A stretch of 64,000 nucleotides of DNA, from contig JAXIVH010000001.1 of NCBI GenBank assembly GCA_036785325.1, positions 15,061,430-15,125,429 of the forward strand, read 5' to 3'. Shown piece after piece: positions 19,839 to 30,045 of this stretch (within the stretch, counting starts at the first letter, position 1; each line of letters begins with the position of its first letter). Origin of the DNA: Urophycis tenuis (Eukaryota > Chordata > Actinopteri > Gadiformes > Phycidae). A model generated the notes under the pieces. The model made no database searches, was not told the origin of the DNA, and saw only the letters and a list, made by a program, of their open reading frames with translations. The position numbers and the translations under genes are program-made.

Positions 19839-20705
19839 GGGGGCGGCGTCGGACGGACGGCCAGCTGCGTGCGTGGAGCGGGCGTCGGACGGACGTCCCC
19901 CACTGGGGACAGCTGCGGCCCAGCGGGGACAGGAGGGCGCTGCGGCCCAGCGCCAAAGACAGGAAGCCGCTGCGGCCCAGCGGCGGCGACAGGAGGCCGC
20001 TGCGGCGGAGCGGCGACAGAAGGGCGCTGCAGCCCAGCGGCACAGACAGGAGGCCGCTGCTGCGGAGACAGGAGGCCGCTGCGGCCCGGCGGAGACAGGA
20101 GCCCGCTGCGGCCCAGCGGGGAAGACAGGAGGGCGCTGCGGCCCAGCGGCGGCCTGGCTGGACAGCGGAGCCACAGGTTTGGTGGCCCGTCTCGCAGACC
20201 GCGGTCCTCCGAATGCCAGACGGGTTCCCCAGAACGGGTTGGCCTCAGCTGGCCCGTTCTGAGGCTTGGTGGCCCGTCTCGCAGACCGCGGTTCTCCGAA
20301 TGTCAGAGGGGTTCCACAGAACGGGTCGGCCTCAGCTGGCCCGTTCTGAGGTTCGGTGACCCGTCTGGCTGACCGAGGTCCCCCCCGTGCCAAACGGGCG
20401 CCCCCGTATGGATCCCTCTCTGCCGGGGCTGGGACTCCTCCACTCGCGGCGTCGGAGGCGGCGCAACTCGTCGTCGGCAAGCGCCGGAGAAGCTCACGGA
20501 GCAGTGCCTCCTCCGCTGCCTCTGCTGGGGCTCCTCCCCTTGCGGCGTCGGAGGCGGCGCCACTCGTCGCCGGCAAGTGCCGGCGACGCTCACGGAGCAT
20601 TGCCTCCGTGCTCGCCATCCGCCGCTCCCATACCTCGTCGGTAGGGAGCCGCTTGAGCACGGAGGCAAGCGTGGGCTCCTCCGCTGCCTGGTCCGCTGTC
20701 TCCAT
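19704..20705 (-). CDS. Pro/Ala/Arg-rich repetitive ORF of the LTR element
   Basis: An ATG 16 bp inside the 5' LTR border (20705 on the minus strand) opens METADQAAEEPTLASVLKRL, an acidic helical start. A tandem helical pair (RRLPTTSCAASDAASGG-like) follows, then copies of a 29-residue repeat (RATKPQNGPAEANPFWGT-like) and GPQRPPV repeats. The frame stays sensible to about 20060. After that the repeat protein continues in the other two minus frames: an 11-residue PEAPPPGSAAA repeat at 19659-19838, and more 29-residue repeats down to about 18960. At least two frame shifts separate the parts; one 87-bp unit is 85 bp (19345-19429). No known domain is recognised. It may be a residual Gag-like protein or a novel repeat protein. 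Confidence 0.4.
   Translation of the reverse strand: METADQAAEEPTLASVLKRLPTDEVWERRMASTEAMLRERRRHLPATSGAASDAARGGAPAEAAEEALLRELLRRLPTTSCAASDAASGGVPAPAERDPYGGARLARGGPRSARRVTEPQNGPAEADPFCGTPLTFGEPRSARRATKPQNGPAEANPFWGTRLAFGGPRSARRATKPVAPLSSQAAAGPQRPPVFPAGPQRAPVSAGPQRPPVSAAAASCLCRWAAAPFCRRSAAAASCRRRWAAAASCLWRWAAAPSCPRWAAAVPSGGRPSDARSTHAAGRPSDAAPGDCGRSGGPAAWVCGLSGGPAAWVCGRSGGSAAWVCGRSGGPAA
20094..20400. repeat. Second copy of the 30-bp and 87-bp arrays
   Basis: Positions 20094-20230 repeat 19085-19225 nearly exactly: the CCGCTGCGGCCCAGCG-type 30-bp repeats, then the first 87-bp unit. Further 87-bp units start at 20268 and 20355. This is a higher-order duplication inside the element. Confidence 0.85.
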
Positions 20706-21238
20706 CGGTGGTGAGTGTTCTGTGACAGTGTGGGGTTGTGCGGAGACAAGCGCGAGACCAGGCAACGTAAACGGAACAGAGTTTATTGAGTGTCGGACGA
20801 GACCGGCACGGGCGCACACAGTGAGATGTGTGCGTCAATGGTAACAAAGGCTAAGTCCATAAACAAGGTGCACTACATTCAAGACCTGACATTACATGTA
20901 CGCAATACATAACAACTACACGCACGCAATACATAACAACTACACGCAACCACTCACAAAGGGGAGACAGGAGACACGAGGTTAAATAGGGAAACAAACA
21001 AGACACAGGTGAGACACATTGGGAATCAGACACAGGTGGCTGCTAATGATCACCGGGGATTCTGGGGGTTGTAGTGCCAGGACCGGTGATCAACAGCCAG
21101 GCGACGCCGATCGAGGTAGAGGGGGAGGCGTTGGCGTGACACAAATATAACATCTATTTTATTGCAATCTATCTATCTAAAAGTACTGTATTATCTAAAA
21201 GTATTGTAAAGAAAAGAAAAATAATTCAAACAATCTGC

Positions 21239-22322
21239 TGTAGTGACTGAGGCTTACCAACTGTGAGGGGCAATGCGGGGTGAGACATCCAAAATTAAAG
21301 GGGGAGCACCCCACTCATACGTGACACACACACAACAAAAAGTGAGGTGTAAAGAAAACCAAAATCCAGGTTCACAGCACACGAAGGGAAACCACCACCC
21401 GGGACACCACCACCATTGTTGGACCTCAGCAACTACAGAGAGGGAGAACACAATTAAGACAGACAATATTCACCAAATAAATCCTTTTTTTAAATTATAC
21501 AAAGTTGTTATCTAAAGATGAGAACAAAAGGTATTAACAGCAAAAGGCTGGAACTCACTCAAGATTATAAATGATTATAAATGATAGCAACCTGGACAAA
21601 ATAAACAAAAGGAATAAACAAAGAAAGAGGGTCTCTGGCCAGAGTTACCCACTCAACAGATCAACATAATCATTAACTCGACATGAAAACAAAGTGAATG
21701 ACCAATTAATTCAAAGCAATACAATATACTTAAAGCAAACAAAACAACCTGATCCGTTATAACTCCCCCTCAGCAGCAGCGGCGACAGAAAGCGAAGCAG
21801 GAAGCAAAGCAGAAAGCGAAGCGGAGGCAGCATGCACAGCAGCTAGTCTATAGCAGGGTGACAGAGCAGTCCCCAGCAAACAGCAACTGCACACTAAGGG
21901 TGGGCGAAGCAGCAGTGTTCCTGCACTTATCTTAGCGTCCACAGTTCAGCCACAGGTCCCGATCAACAGGCGTCCTCCCGGTGAGGAGAAAGACAAGGAG
22001 GCTTTGCACTGCTCCGTGCTAACAAGCGTCTGTGGGGCGCCGGTGAGGCGTTTAAGATCCGCTTGTCCTCTCAGTGCTCGCGGCCGACAAAGAAGATCAC
22101 CGCCATCCTTTTAACCACAATGGACCATTGCATTGGGCGCAATGGAGGAAACTGAAGGCCGGGAAGTGGGAGGGCCTTCGAGCCAGGCAGTGAGAATGTG
22201 AGGGAGGGGCACAGCCTCGTTTTATACCCTCGCCCTCTGCCCTGATAGGCTAATGCATCAGGTAGGGTGCAGCACAGCAGACTTGCCTGCGTTCAGCCAC
22301 AGCAGCATATCATACTGCTACA
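21239..22322 (-). mobile_element. Possible solo LTR (1084 bp)
   Basis: The segment starts TGTAGTGACTG and ends CATACTGCTACA, so both ends are TGTAG/CTACA. On the minus strand GGGTATAAAACG near the left of the transcript looks like a core promoter, and the segment has the mixed GC-rich/T-rich build of an LTR. I found no matching target duplication and no second copy in the window, so the call is tentative. Confidence 0.35.
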
Positions 22323-22456
22323 CAAATACCCACTGACAATGTGTGGGACCTACAAGCCTTAATTTCAAATAATATCCATGGTATAAATGTTATGACAATA
22401 ATTTACAATTATTTTAGGCTACACTGCACAGCACAGGCAAATGCCCACATCAACAC

Positions 22457-22546
22457 AGGTTAAGGTTAGGGTTATGGTTAGGGTTAGGGTTAGGGTTAGG
22501 GTTAGGTTAACCCTTAGGGTTAGGTTAACCCTAACCCTAACCCTAA
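22457..22546. repeat. Interstitial telomere-type repeat, head-to-head
   Basis: About seven TTAGGG-type units run in plus orientation (some degenerate), then switch through TTAGGTTAACCC to CCCTAA units. G-rich followed by C-rich on one strand is the inverted, head-to-head order. Confidence 0.85.
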
Positions 22547-22639
22547 AAAAATAAAAGTTTAAAGCTTACAATAAATCACACAAATCTTCCATTATTATTA
22601 TTTAAAAATTGGCACGGCGGCCTATTAATAGCCAGTATA

Positions 22640-23310
22640 TGCTCAGCATATTTAGTTGTCCAAAACACCCCACATTACGACCATATCCGGATTCTCCTCG
22701 TCCTCCCTGTTTCGGGTTTTACTGCGTGTATCTGTGGCAGTTCTGTGTCCTTTGGCCACCCACGACCTCACGTACAGTACTGGATTGAATTTAGCCAGGG
22801 GGAGTCCAACAAGATTTAGGAAGAGTAAAGATGATATGGTGGATGTGAGCAGAGAGGCACGGTTGGGAGTGCAAATCAAGTTCATGTGAGGAAATCCACG
22901 CTCACATTCAGCAATCGCAATAGGAATGTTGTTGACAGCAACAAGTAACTCCATTAGTTCATCGGGGATGTCTTTTCCATCTGAGTCTCTGTATTTTCTG
23001 TAGGCCCGTAGAACTGCGTGTGGGTTAGCAATGTTAAAGCGCTGGCACAGCAACTCAACCTCAGACTCTCCATACAGCGCAGCTGCATCCTCGGGCCAGT
23101 ACTGTGCGTAAAGCACTCAGCTTCTCAATGAACTTGTTATATCCAGTTTTATCAGGCAGCCGGCCTCCTTAAGATAGCATACGGTCCTCCAAGTTCTTAG
23201 CCACAGTTAGGAAAAACGGCTTTTGGTCGAGTGTTTTGTCACTTGATTTTCCTCCATTCAATCTGACACCATGTAGAGAGTTTTCCTCATTCCCTTCTGG
23301 CTTAGTTCAG
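22640..23310 (-). pseudogene. hAT-type transposase-derived C-terminal fragment
   Basis: The minus strand encodes a frame at 23116-22652 with IAIAECERGFPHMNLICTP, SLLTSTISSLLFLNLVG and YVRSWVAKGHR. This is the hAT C-terminal dimerisation region as found in KIAA1586/ZNF862-like proteins. More of the same family lies upstream of it to about 23310 but with a stop and a frame change. N-terminal zinc finger and catalytic parts are absent. It is a decayed fragment of a transposase or transposase-derived gene. Confidence 0.65.
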
Positions 23311-23396
23311 TGTAGCGGCCTGGCCGATCCGACATGGCCTCAAGTACCCTGATTTCCCGACAAATTGTCTTGTGTGCCAAAATAATCTCTTTCAAC

Positions 23397-26300
23397 ATGG
23401 CGGCCCGTACACATGCAGCGGCTCCTCTCTCTCCCGTCGAATCTGTGTTTTATGTTTTTTGTGTGGTGTACCTATGTGCACATGTACGCCATCGTCCATC
23501 TGTCCCAAAATGCACATACTCCTGTGAGTTTCTGCTCGCCATCGGCCGAACTACAATCATGGACATAAATCCAGCAGACGCGGAAATACTAAGCGACTGC
23601 GATCTGCTCCAGTGGCCTACTCAAACACCGACCCCCATTCCTGCAATCAGCCGCCAGTGGAGGTGCCACAAGCGGAATATGAGGAAGCAGAAGAGGGGCA
23701 AGCACGGAGGTATCTTGGCTAGGCTAGCGGCTAGCCCTCATCGGCCGGCTATCCCTACGATCTTACTGGCCAACGTACCATCGCTGGACAATAAACTGGA
23801 TTACATCCGTCTACTCCAGACATCCACCAAAACTGTGAGTGACTGTTGTGCCTTTGTTTTTGTGGAAACATGGCTTACTGACAGCGTCCTGGACTGTGCC
23901 ATTCAACTGGCCAGGCTAACATGCTACTGGGCGGACAGAGCACTCGTCGAGGGGGGAAGACTCGCGGTGGGGGACTGTGTTTACATCAGTGATGCCCGGT
24001 GCCACGACGCTGCTGTGGTTTGCACACACTGCTCAACACTGGTGGAGTTTATGGTTATTAAATGTCGGCCGTTCTACCTGCCGAGGGAATTTAGTGCCAT
24101 ATTGCTGGTAGCAATATACATCCCCCCTGGCTCCAACAACAACAGGAGCGAGGCACTGTATGAACTCTACCAGCACATCAGTGACCAGCAGACAGCCCAC
24201 CCTGATGCTTTCCTCATCCTGGCTGGGGATTTTAATCATGCAAACCCCAAGAGCGTGTTTCCACAACTCCATGGACACATCAACTTTCCCACACATGGCA
24301 ATAACATCCTGGACAATGTTTGCACCACACATAGAGGGGCCTAAATAGCCCTCCCCCTGCCCCACCTAGGAGCCTCAGACCACACCACCACTATATTAAT
24401 GCCTGCATACAGACCCCTGGTTAAAGTCATAAGACCAGCAACAAAGCAGGTACGCGTGTGACCAGTCGGTGATGAGGCTTCCTCATTGCCGACTGGAGCA
24501 TGTTCAGACGGGCAGCCACCTACAACAACATCACAGACCTCCAGGAGTACACAGACGCCGTCACTTCCTACATGCGGAAATGCATTGATGACGTCACGGT
24601 CACCAAGAACATCCGCATTCGGGCCAAACAGAAGCCATGGCTGACAGGGGAAGTCTACAGACTCCTGAGGGCTTGGAACACCGCCTTTAGAGCTGGAGAT
24701 GAGGTGGGCCTGAAGGCAGCCAGGGCCAGCCTGGCACGAGGCATCAGGAAGGCCAAGAGATGGTACTCCAGGAGGATCGCTGACCGCTTCGGCAACAGCA
24801 GAGACACCAGGAACCTGTGGCAAGGGATCCAAACCATGACGGAGTACAAGCCCTCTCCACAGACCTGGGACAGTTCCATTTCTCTGCTGAATGAGCTGAA
24901 TGACTTCTTTGCCTGCTTTGAGGCAGACAACAGCACCCCGGCACAGAAGACCCCTCCCAGCGACCAGGTGTTGACGCTATCCCCAGATAGCGTGAGGCGA
25001 TCCCTCAGAGGGATGAAGCCACGGAAAGCCTCTGGTCCCGACAACATTCCTGGTCGTCTACTGAGGGACTGTGCTGAGGAGCTCACAGATGTCTTCACAG
25101 ACATCTTCAACACCTCGCTGAGCCAGGCTGTTGTCCCCACATGCCTCAAAGCCACCACCATCATCCCGGTCCCGAAAAAGTCGTCTCCCTCCTGCCACAA
25201 TGACTACCGCCGAGTCGCACTCACTCCCATCCTCATGAAGTGCTTCGAGCGGCTGGTCATGCACCATATCAAGTCTGCCCTCCCCCCCACTCTGGACCCT
25301 TTCCAGTTCGCATATCGGTCCAACCGTTCGACCGATGATGCCATCTCCTCTGCCCTCCACTCTGCCCTCACCCACCATGATACCAAAGACTCATATGTCA
25401 GAATGCTGTTTATTGACTTCAGCTCAGCATTCAATACAATCACCCCCCAGCAGCTCATTTACAAACTGGACCAGCTGGGACTCAACACCTCCCTGTGCAA
25501 CTGGCTGCTGGACTTCCTGACGGGGAGACCACAGACAGTTCAGGTCAGCAGCAGCACCTCCAGCACCATCACTTTGAACACGGGTGCCCCCCGAGGATGT
25601 GTGCTTAGCCCCCTCCTCTTCACTCTGGAGACCCACAACTGCACATCAACATCCAGCTCCAACATCTTCATCAAGTTTGCGGATGACACGACTGTGGCGG
25701 GTCTCATCAAGGGCTCCTAGATTGCGATGCCAGGGGAGACGAGTCTCCAGGCCTACATACACACACGAACTCATACAGACATACAGATATGCACCTCACC
25801 CCCTATCCCCCATCACCACGCCTTTGCTGCTTTTTACCCCCCCAGCGCGGCAGGCGGGTCTGTGACCTGCGCCCACGGCTGCAGGACTGAATGGCCGCTT
25901 GTTGGTGCTGGGCTACCTACAACCCCCGACCCCTACCCTGTTGCAAGTCCTGTGTTTCATGTTGTAGTGTTCTTATGTGTGCTTATGTTGCTGAGGTGTT
26001 TTTTTAAGCCCACACACTGTGCTCCTCACAGGAACATAGTCTGAGGAGATGCTTTTTTTTCTCTCATCCCTCTCCTCATGTTACTGTACTTTTCCTTCAT
26101 CCCTGACTGGCGCTGAGGTCGGTTGCCACGGTGTGTTGGTGTTGGTGCGCGTTGTTCTCTTGCACCAATTGCACAAAGACAAATTCCTTGTAAGTGCAAA
26201 CCTACTTGGCAATAAACTTGTATCTGATTCTGATTCTGATCAACAACGGCGATGAGACGATCTACAGGAGTGAGGTGAACAGGCTGGCTACGTGGTGCAA

Positions 26301-26759
26301 GGACAACAATCTCCGTCTGAATGTGAAGAAGACGAAGGAGATTGTTGTGGACTTCAGGAGAATGCACGCACAGCGTGCTCCACTGATCATCAACGATGCA
26401 GTGGAGATGGTGAGCAGCACCAAGTTCCTGGGTGTGCACATCGCCGAAGACCTGTCCTGGAACCACAACACTACATCACTGGCCAAAAAAGCCCAACAAC
26501 GCCTATACTTCCTCCGCAAACTGAGAAGAGCTGGGGCCTCATCCACCATCATGCACACATTCTACAGAGGCACCATTGAGAGTCTCCTGACCAGCTGCAT
26601 CACTGTGTGGTACGGTGCCTGCACCGTGTCCTGCCGCAAGACTGCAGCGCATAGTGAGGGCAGCTGAGAGGATCTCAGGTGTCTCTCTCCCCTTCCCTAC
26701 TGGACATTTACACCACCCGCATCACCAGCAAAGCCATCAGGATTGCAGGTGACCCCACC
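23397..26759 (+). mobile_element. Jockey/Rex1-like LINE, copy 1 (broken)
   Basis: Aligned with the better copy at 48625-51980, it starts at ATG 23397 and has these parts. An endonuclease frame ends in a stop at 24342-24344 (TAC to TAA). A short deletion around 24455-24480 follows, then a linker/RT frame at 24500-25720. A 528-bp foreign insertion lies at 25711-26238. The rest of RT and C-terminal region runs at 26241-26667 with a further small deletion. It stops abruptly at 26759 against an inverted repeat. RT residues KFADDTTV are kept before the insertion. The protein cannot be made. Confidence 0.8.
25711..26238 (+). mobile_element. 5'-truncated LINE 3' end nested in LINE copy 1
   Basis: This breaks the RT frame within GLI|N. 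The host 5 bp ATCAA is duplicated at 25706-25710 and 26239-26243. The end, CTTGGCAATAAACTTGTATC followed by TGATTC repeats, is a typical LINE 3' tail. No coding part is kept. Confidence 0.7.
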
Positions 26760-26906
26760 TGCCGCACGTGGTGGTAGTGTGTCAATAAATGGAGTCGGAT
26801 CAAGGTTTGTTTAATTGTTTTATTGTTATTCTAGTCATCGCCAGAATCCTCATGTCAGACCTTCCACCAACTCCCTTTCCATCCTTGGTTGAGAAATTGA
26901 CGAATT
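26760..26906. repeat. Inverted repeat, left arm, flanking gypsy pol
   Basis: From GCACGTGGTGGTAGTG to ACGAATTCT this is the reverse complement, with modest divergence, of 28733-28886. Direct, not inverted, repeats would be expected around an LTR element. Confidence 0.75.
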
Positions 26907-27106
26907 CTACAATGCCTGTTAAGGACGCGAGGAGGTCACTGGGGAGGGACCACCAGTGACCAAACAACAACCAGAGTCCCCTGTCACCGTAAGCAGCCAC
27001 GATGTAGTTTGGACCACCTTGATCAGCAACAGCAGGAAGTTGTGCGCCAGATGCTTTATGAGGAATCTGATGTATTTGAAAGAGGAGAAGGAGGCATAGG
27101 CTGTAT

Positions 27107-28731
27107 TTGCACTTGCAACTGAAAATCAGTGTTGTGGACAACAACCCTGTTCAGAAGTGCTATAACTCTATACCTAAGCCCTTGAATAAGAAGGTGAAGG
27201 AGTATGTGCAGAATCTCCCCAGTGGTTTGTGTCCGAAAAAAGTACCGAATCTGAGACTGTGTGTGGACTTCAGAGGGTTGAATCGAAAGACTTTCCCAGA
27301 TCGTCATCCATTGCCACGAATTCAACACCTCCTTGACAGTTTGCAGGGCAATGCCTGGTTCGCCACCCTAGAATAAAGAAGTGCGTATCACCAAGTGTTT
27401 GTGAATGAGGAATCCAAACACCTCACAGCCTTCAGTACACCATGGGGGTTGTATGAATGGATACATATTGCGTTCAGCCTGAGCAACACACCTGCGGCTT
27501 TCCAAAGGTGTATGGAGGGTGTGCTGGAAGGTGTCAGAGATGAATGCTGTGCTCCATACCTCAATGATGTCTTGTGTTATTTAGTGTCCTTTGAGGATCA
27601 CATCAAAGTTTTCAGAAGCATGAGAGAACACGGCATGAAACTGAGACCAACCAAGTGCGAGTTGTTGAAAAGAGAGGTTTGCTACCTTGGTCGGCTGGTG
27701 TCTAGAGAAGGAGTAAAGATTGATCCACAGGATTTGGACAAAGAGCCTTGCACAATTGGAGATGTCAAATCCCTGCTGGGGTTTCTTGGATACTTCCACT
27801 CCTTCATCCAAGATTTTTCTCAACTGGTTAAGCCACTGTTGTTACTGCTGCAAAAACCCACGGAAAAAAGGTGAGAGTAACGGCAGTAAAGGCAGAGCTA
27901 GGAAAGGAGATGAAGAGCAGCTCCCCTCATCCATCATATGGAAAGCAGAGCATAAGGATGTCGTCACCAAGCTAGTGGACATGCTGACTAAACCACCTAT
28001 CCTAGCTTTCCAAAACTTTGACCTTCCATTTATTCTGCACACGGACGCATCCAATGAAGGTTTAGGAGCAGTGCTATATAAGCATCAGGACAATAAGTTG
28101 AGGGCCATAGGCTACGGCTCAAGAACTCTAACACCTGCCGAGAGAAATTACCACCTCCACTCTGGTAAACTTGAGTTCTTGGCTCTCATGTGGTCTCTCT
28201 GTGACAAGTTTCAAGATTACTTGTATTATGCTCCAACATTTACAGTATACCCAGATAACAACCCTCTGACTTATGTCCTCAGCACTGCCAGACTAAATGT
28301 CGTTATATCACTGTCAAGGTACCCGGTGAACTTTCAAAATGGCATTAAAGAGCACACAGACCATGTCACCTGAGCTTGTGTCTGCAGTCTGGCAAGGCAA
28401 CAAAGCAGTTCAAGACAGTGATGTGTCGTGGGTTGCAGCCTTGCAGCTTGATGGTGAGAATACAGATGTTCTGCCACCCGAGAGTATTTCCAGTGTTACA
28501 TCAGAAAATATCTGTGCAAATCAACAGGACGATCCATCCATCAAGGAAGTTTCCTTAGAACTTCAAAACTGGACTCCCAATGAAAGAGACAAAGGAAACA
28601 TAAGAAAAGAGACAGAGAGACTGCTGTATGAGTGGAACAAGCTGGTGGTAGATAATGGGATTCTCTACCGACAGACTGAACAACACAAGCAGCTCGTCCT
28701 CCCTGAAAAGTTTAAACCCATGGTGCTGTAG
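27107..28731 (+). pseudogene. Decayed Ty3/gypsy pol fragment
   Basis: Parts in order: RT (LCVDFRGLNRKTFPDRHPLPR, a stop at 27374-27376, then FSTPWGLYEW and FQRCMEG). The catalytic box reads YLND at 27557-27568 where YLDD is expected. RNase H follows (LHTDASNEGLGAVLY, GYGSRTLTPAE), then a spacer and the start of integrase (LVLPEKFKPMVL), ending at 28731. At least three frame breaks and a missing catalytic Asp make it inactive. It is a different lineage from the sushi-type element at 60948. Confidence 0.8.
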
Positions 28732-28732
28732 A

Positions 28733-28886
28733 ATTCGTAAATTTCCCAACCAAGGACGGAAAGGGAGTTGGCGGAAGGTCTGGCGTGAGGATTCTGGCAA
28801 GGACTAGAATTATTAAAAAAAAACAATTTAACAAACCTTGATCTGACTCCATATATTGACTCACTACCACCGTGCGTGGTTAAAGC
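28733..28886. repeat. Inverted repeat, right arm
   Basis: Counterpart of 26760-26906 in opposite orientation. It begins 2 bp after the truncated integrase frame. Confidence 0.75.
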
Positions 28887-28894
28887 ACTAATTA

Positions 28895-29035
28895 ATGATC
28901 ACTTACGCTTGGAGGTAGGTAGGGGCAGTGCCATTAACGGCTTTGTAGGCCAGTAGCATTGTCTTGAATTTGATGTGAGCCACAACAGGGAGCCAGTGAA
29001 GGTCATGGAAGAGTGGGGTCACGTTGGAGAATCTT
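28895..29035 (-). mobile_element. L2 LINE C-terminal fragment
   Basis: The minus strand encodes VTPLFHDLHWLPVVAHIKFK and NGTAPTYLQ, the HWLPV block of L2 ORFs. Nothing else of the element remains. Confidence 0.6.
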
Positions 29036-29055
29036 TGAATCTGAGAATCTGAACA

Positions 29056-29365
29056 CATACTTTCTCCCTTTCACCCCCAAGTCTGTGTCTTCAGTGTGAA
29101 AAGTGTGACTCTTTGACCCCCGATGGTTGGGAGTGGGTCAGAAGAGCAATGGATGATACCCACCTAATTCCCTTATGAGACCAATACCATTTTACTACAC
29201 TTGCAGAATTAATCAAAATGATACCAAACATAATATGAGAATTACAGTAAAGTAACACAATGATGTCCACGTACTTTCCCCCTTTCACCCCCACGTCTGT
29301 GTCTTCAGTGTGAAAGGTGTGACCCTTTGACCCCCGATGGTTGGGAGTGGGTCAGAAGAGCAATG
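29056..29365. repeat. Two direct copies of a ~95-bp sequence
   Basis: 29056-29150 and 29271-29365 share CTTTCACCCCCA, GTCTGTGTCTTCAGTGTGAAA and CCCCGATGGTTGGGAGTGGG. The 120 bp between them is AT-rich with no recognised content. Confidence 0.7.
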
Positions 29366-29881
29366 GAGAGGAAATGCTGTTAATTATCCTGAGTTCCTCT
29401 GCTGTCTGTCAACAAAAGACAGACCCCCACGTATATCCTGACATCAAAGATTAACCACAAGTTCCCAGTTAGGAATTTTACTACCCTACAGATTAATTAA
29501 ATATGTAGCATTGATTCATTGATCTATTGTTCTCTTAAATTAGAAATGTACATTTAGTTATTGACAACATGCAGCAATCAGGGCATAAAGTGGGAAAAAA
29601 GCCTGTGCCTGAAACGACATGCCACAACTGAGATAGTGGATACAGAATAGCATTTTCATGTCTCAATGACTCAATTTATTTAAACAATTGTAACACAATT
29701 GGTTATAGCAGTAACTTAAGTGCTTCCTTCTAGAAAGCACTAGAATACAAAATAAAATATTATATATATTATATAAAGAACAAACTGATGGCCACTATCA
29801 CTCATTTTCTCATTCTTTTTGGGTTGTTAACAAAGTCCTGCAACTTATCCAAACCAGTCCTTTTCAAGGCATTATGTGTTC

Positions 29882-30045
29882 CAGTTGAGGCTTTAGGTAG
29901 CCCAGTGAAGCTAGTGGAGACTTTTGGTGGTTCAGTGAAGCTAGTGGAGGCTTAAGATGGTCCGGTGAAGCTAGTGGAGCCTTTTGGGTGGTTCAGTGAA
30001 GGTAGTGGAGGCTTTTGGTGGTTCCGTGGAAGCTTTGGGCACTCC
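29882..30045. repeat. ~30-bp minisatellite
   Basis: About five degenerate units of GGTTCAGTGAAGCTAGTGGAGGCTT with small length changes. It lies within sequence (about 29535-30896) that is missing from the matching place in unit B, so it came in with an insertion. Confidence 0.75.

Larger units (their letters stand above)
18538..21141 (-). mobile_element. Young non-autonomous LTR retrotransposon with minisatellite interior
   Basis: Direct LTRs at 18538-18955 (418 bp) and 20721-21141 (421 bp) start TGTGACAG and end GGCGTGACA on the plus strand. They are flanked by the 5-bp duplication CAAAT (18533-18537, 21142-21146). I count about two substitutions and one 3-nt indel between them, so insertion was recent. 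Transcription is on the minus strand: in that sense the LTR has TATTTAA and CAATAAAC, and a G-run ending at TAC next to the 3' LTR could be the polypurine tract. The 1765-bp interior has no protease, RT or integrase. It consists of an ORF start and arrays of 87-, 33- and about 30-bp repeats. A 7-nt match between the PBS position (20711-20717) and the predicted RNA 5' end (20951-20957) suggests self-priming as in the Tf1/sushi group. Confidence 0.8.

Noticed and set aside
18904..20043. 379-aa minus-strand ORF as an independent gene
   Set aside because: It covers the same repeats in another frame and runs into the LTR; treated as part of the LTR element.
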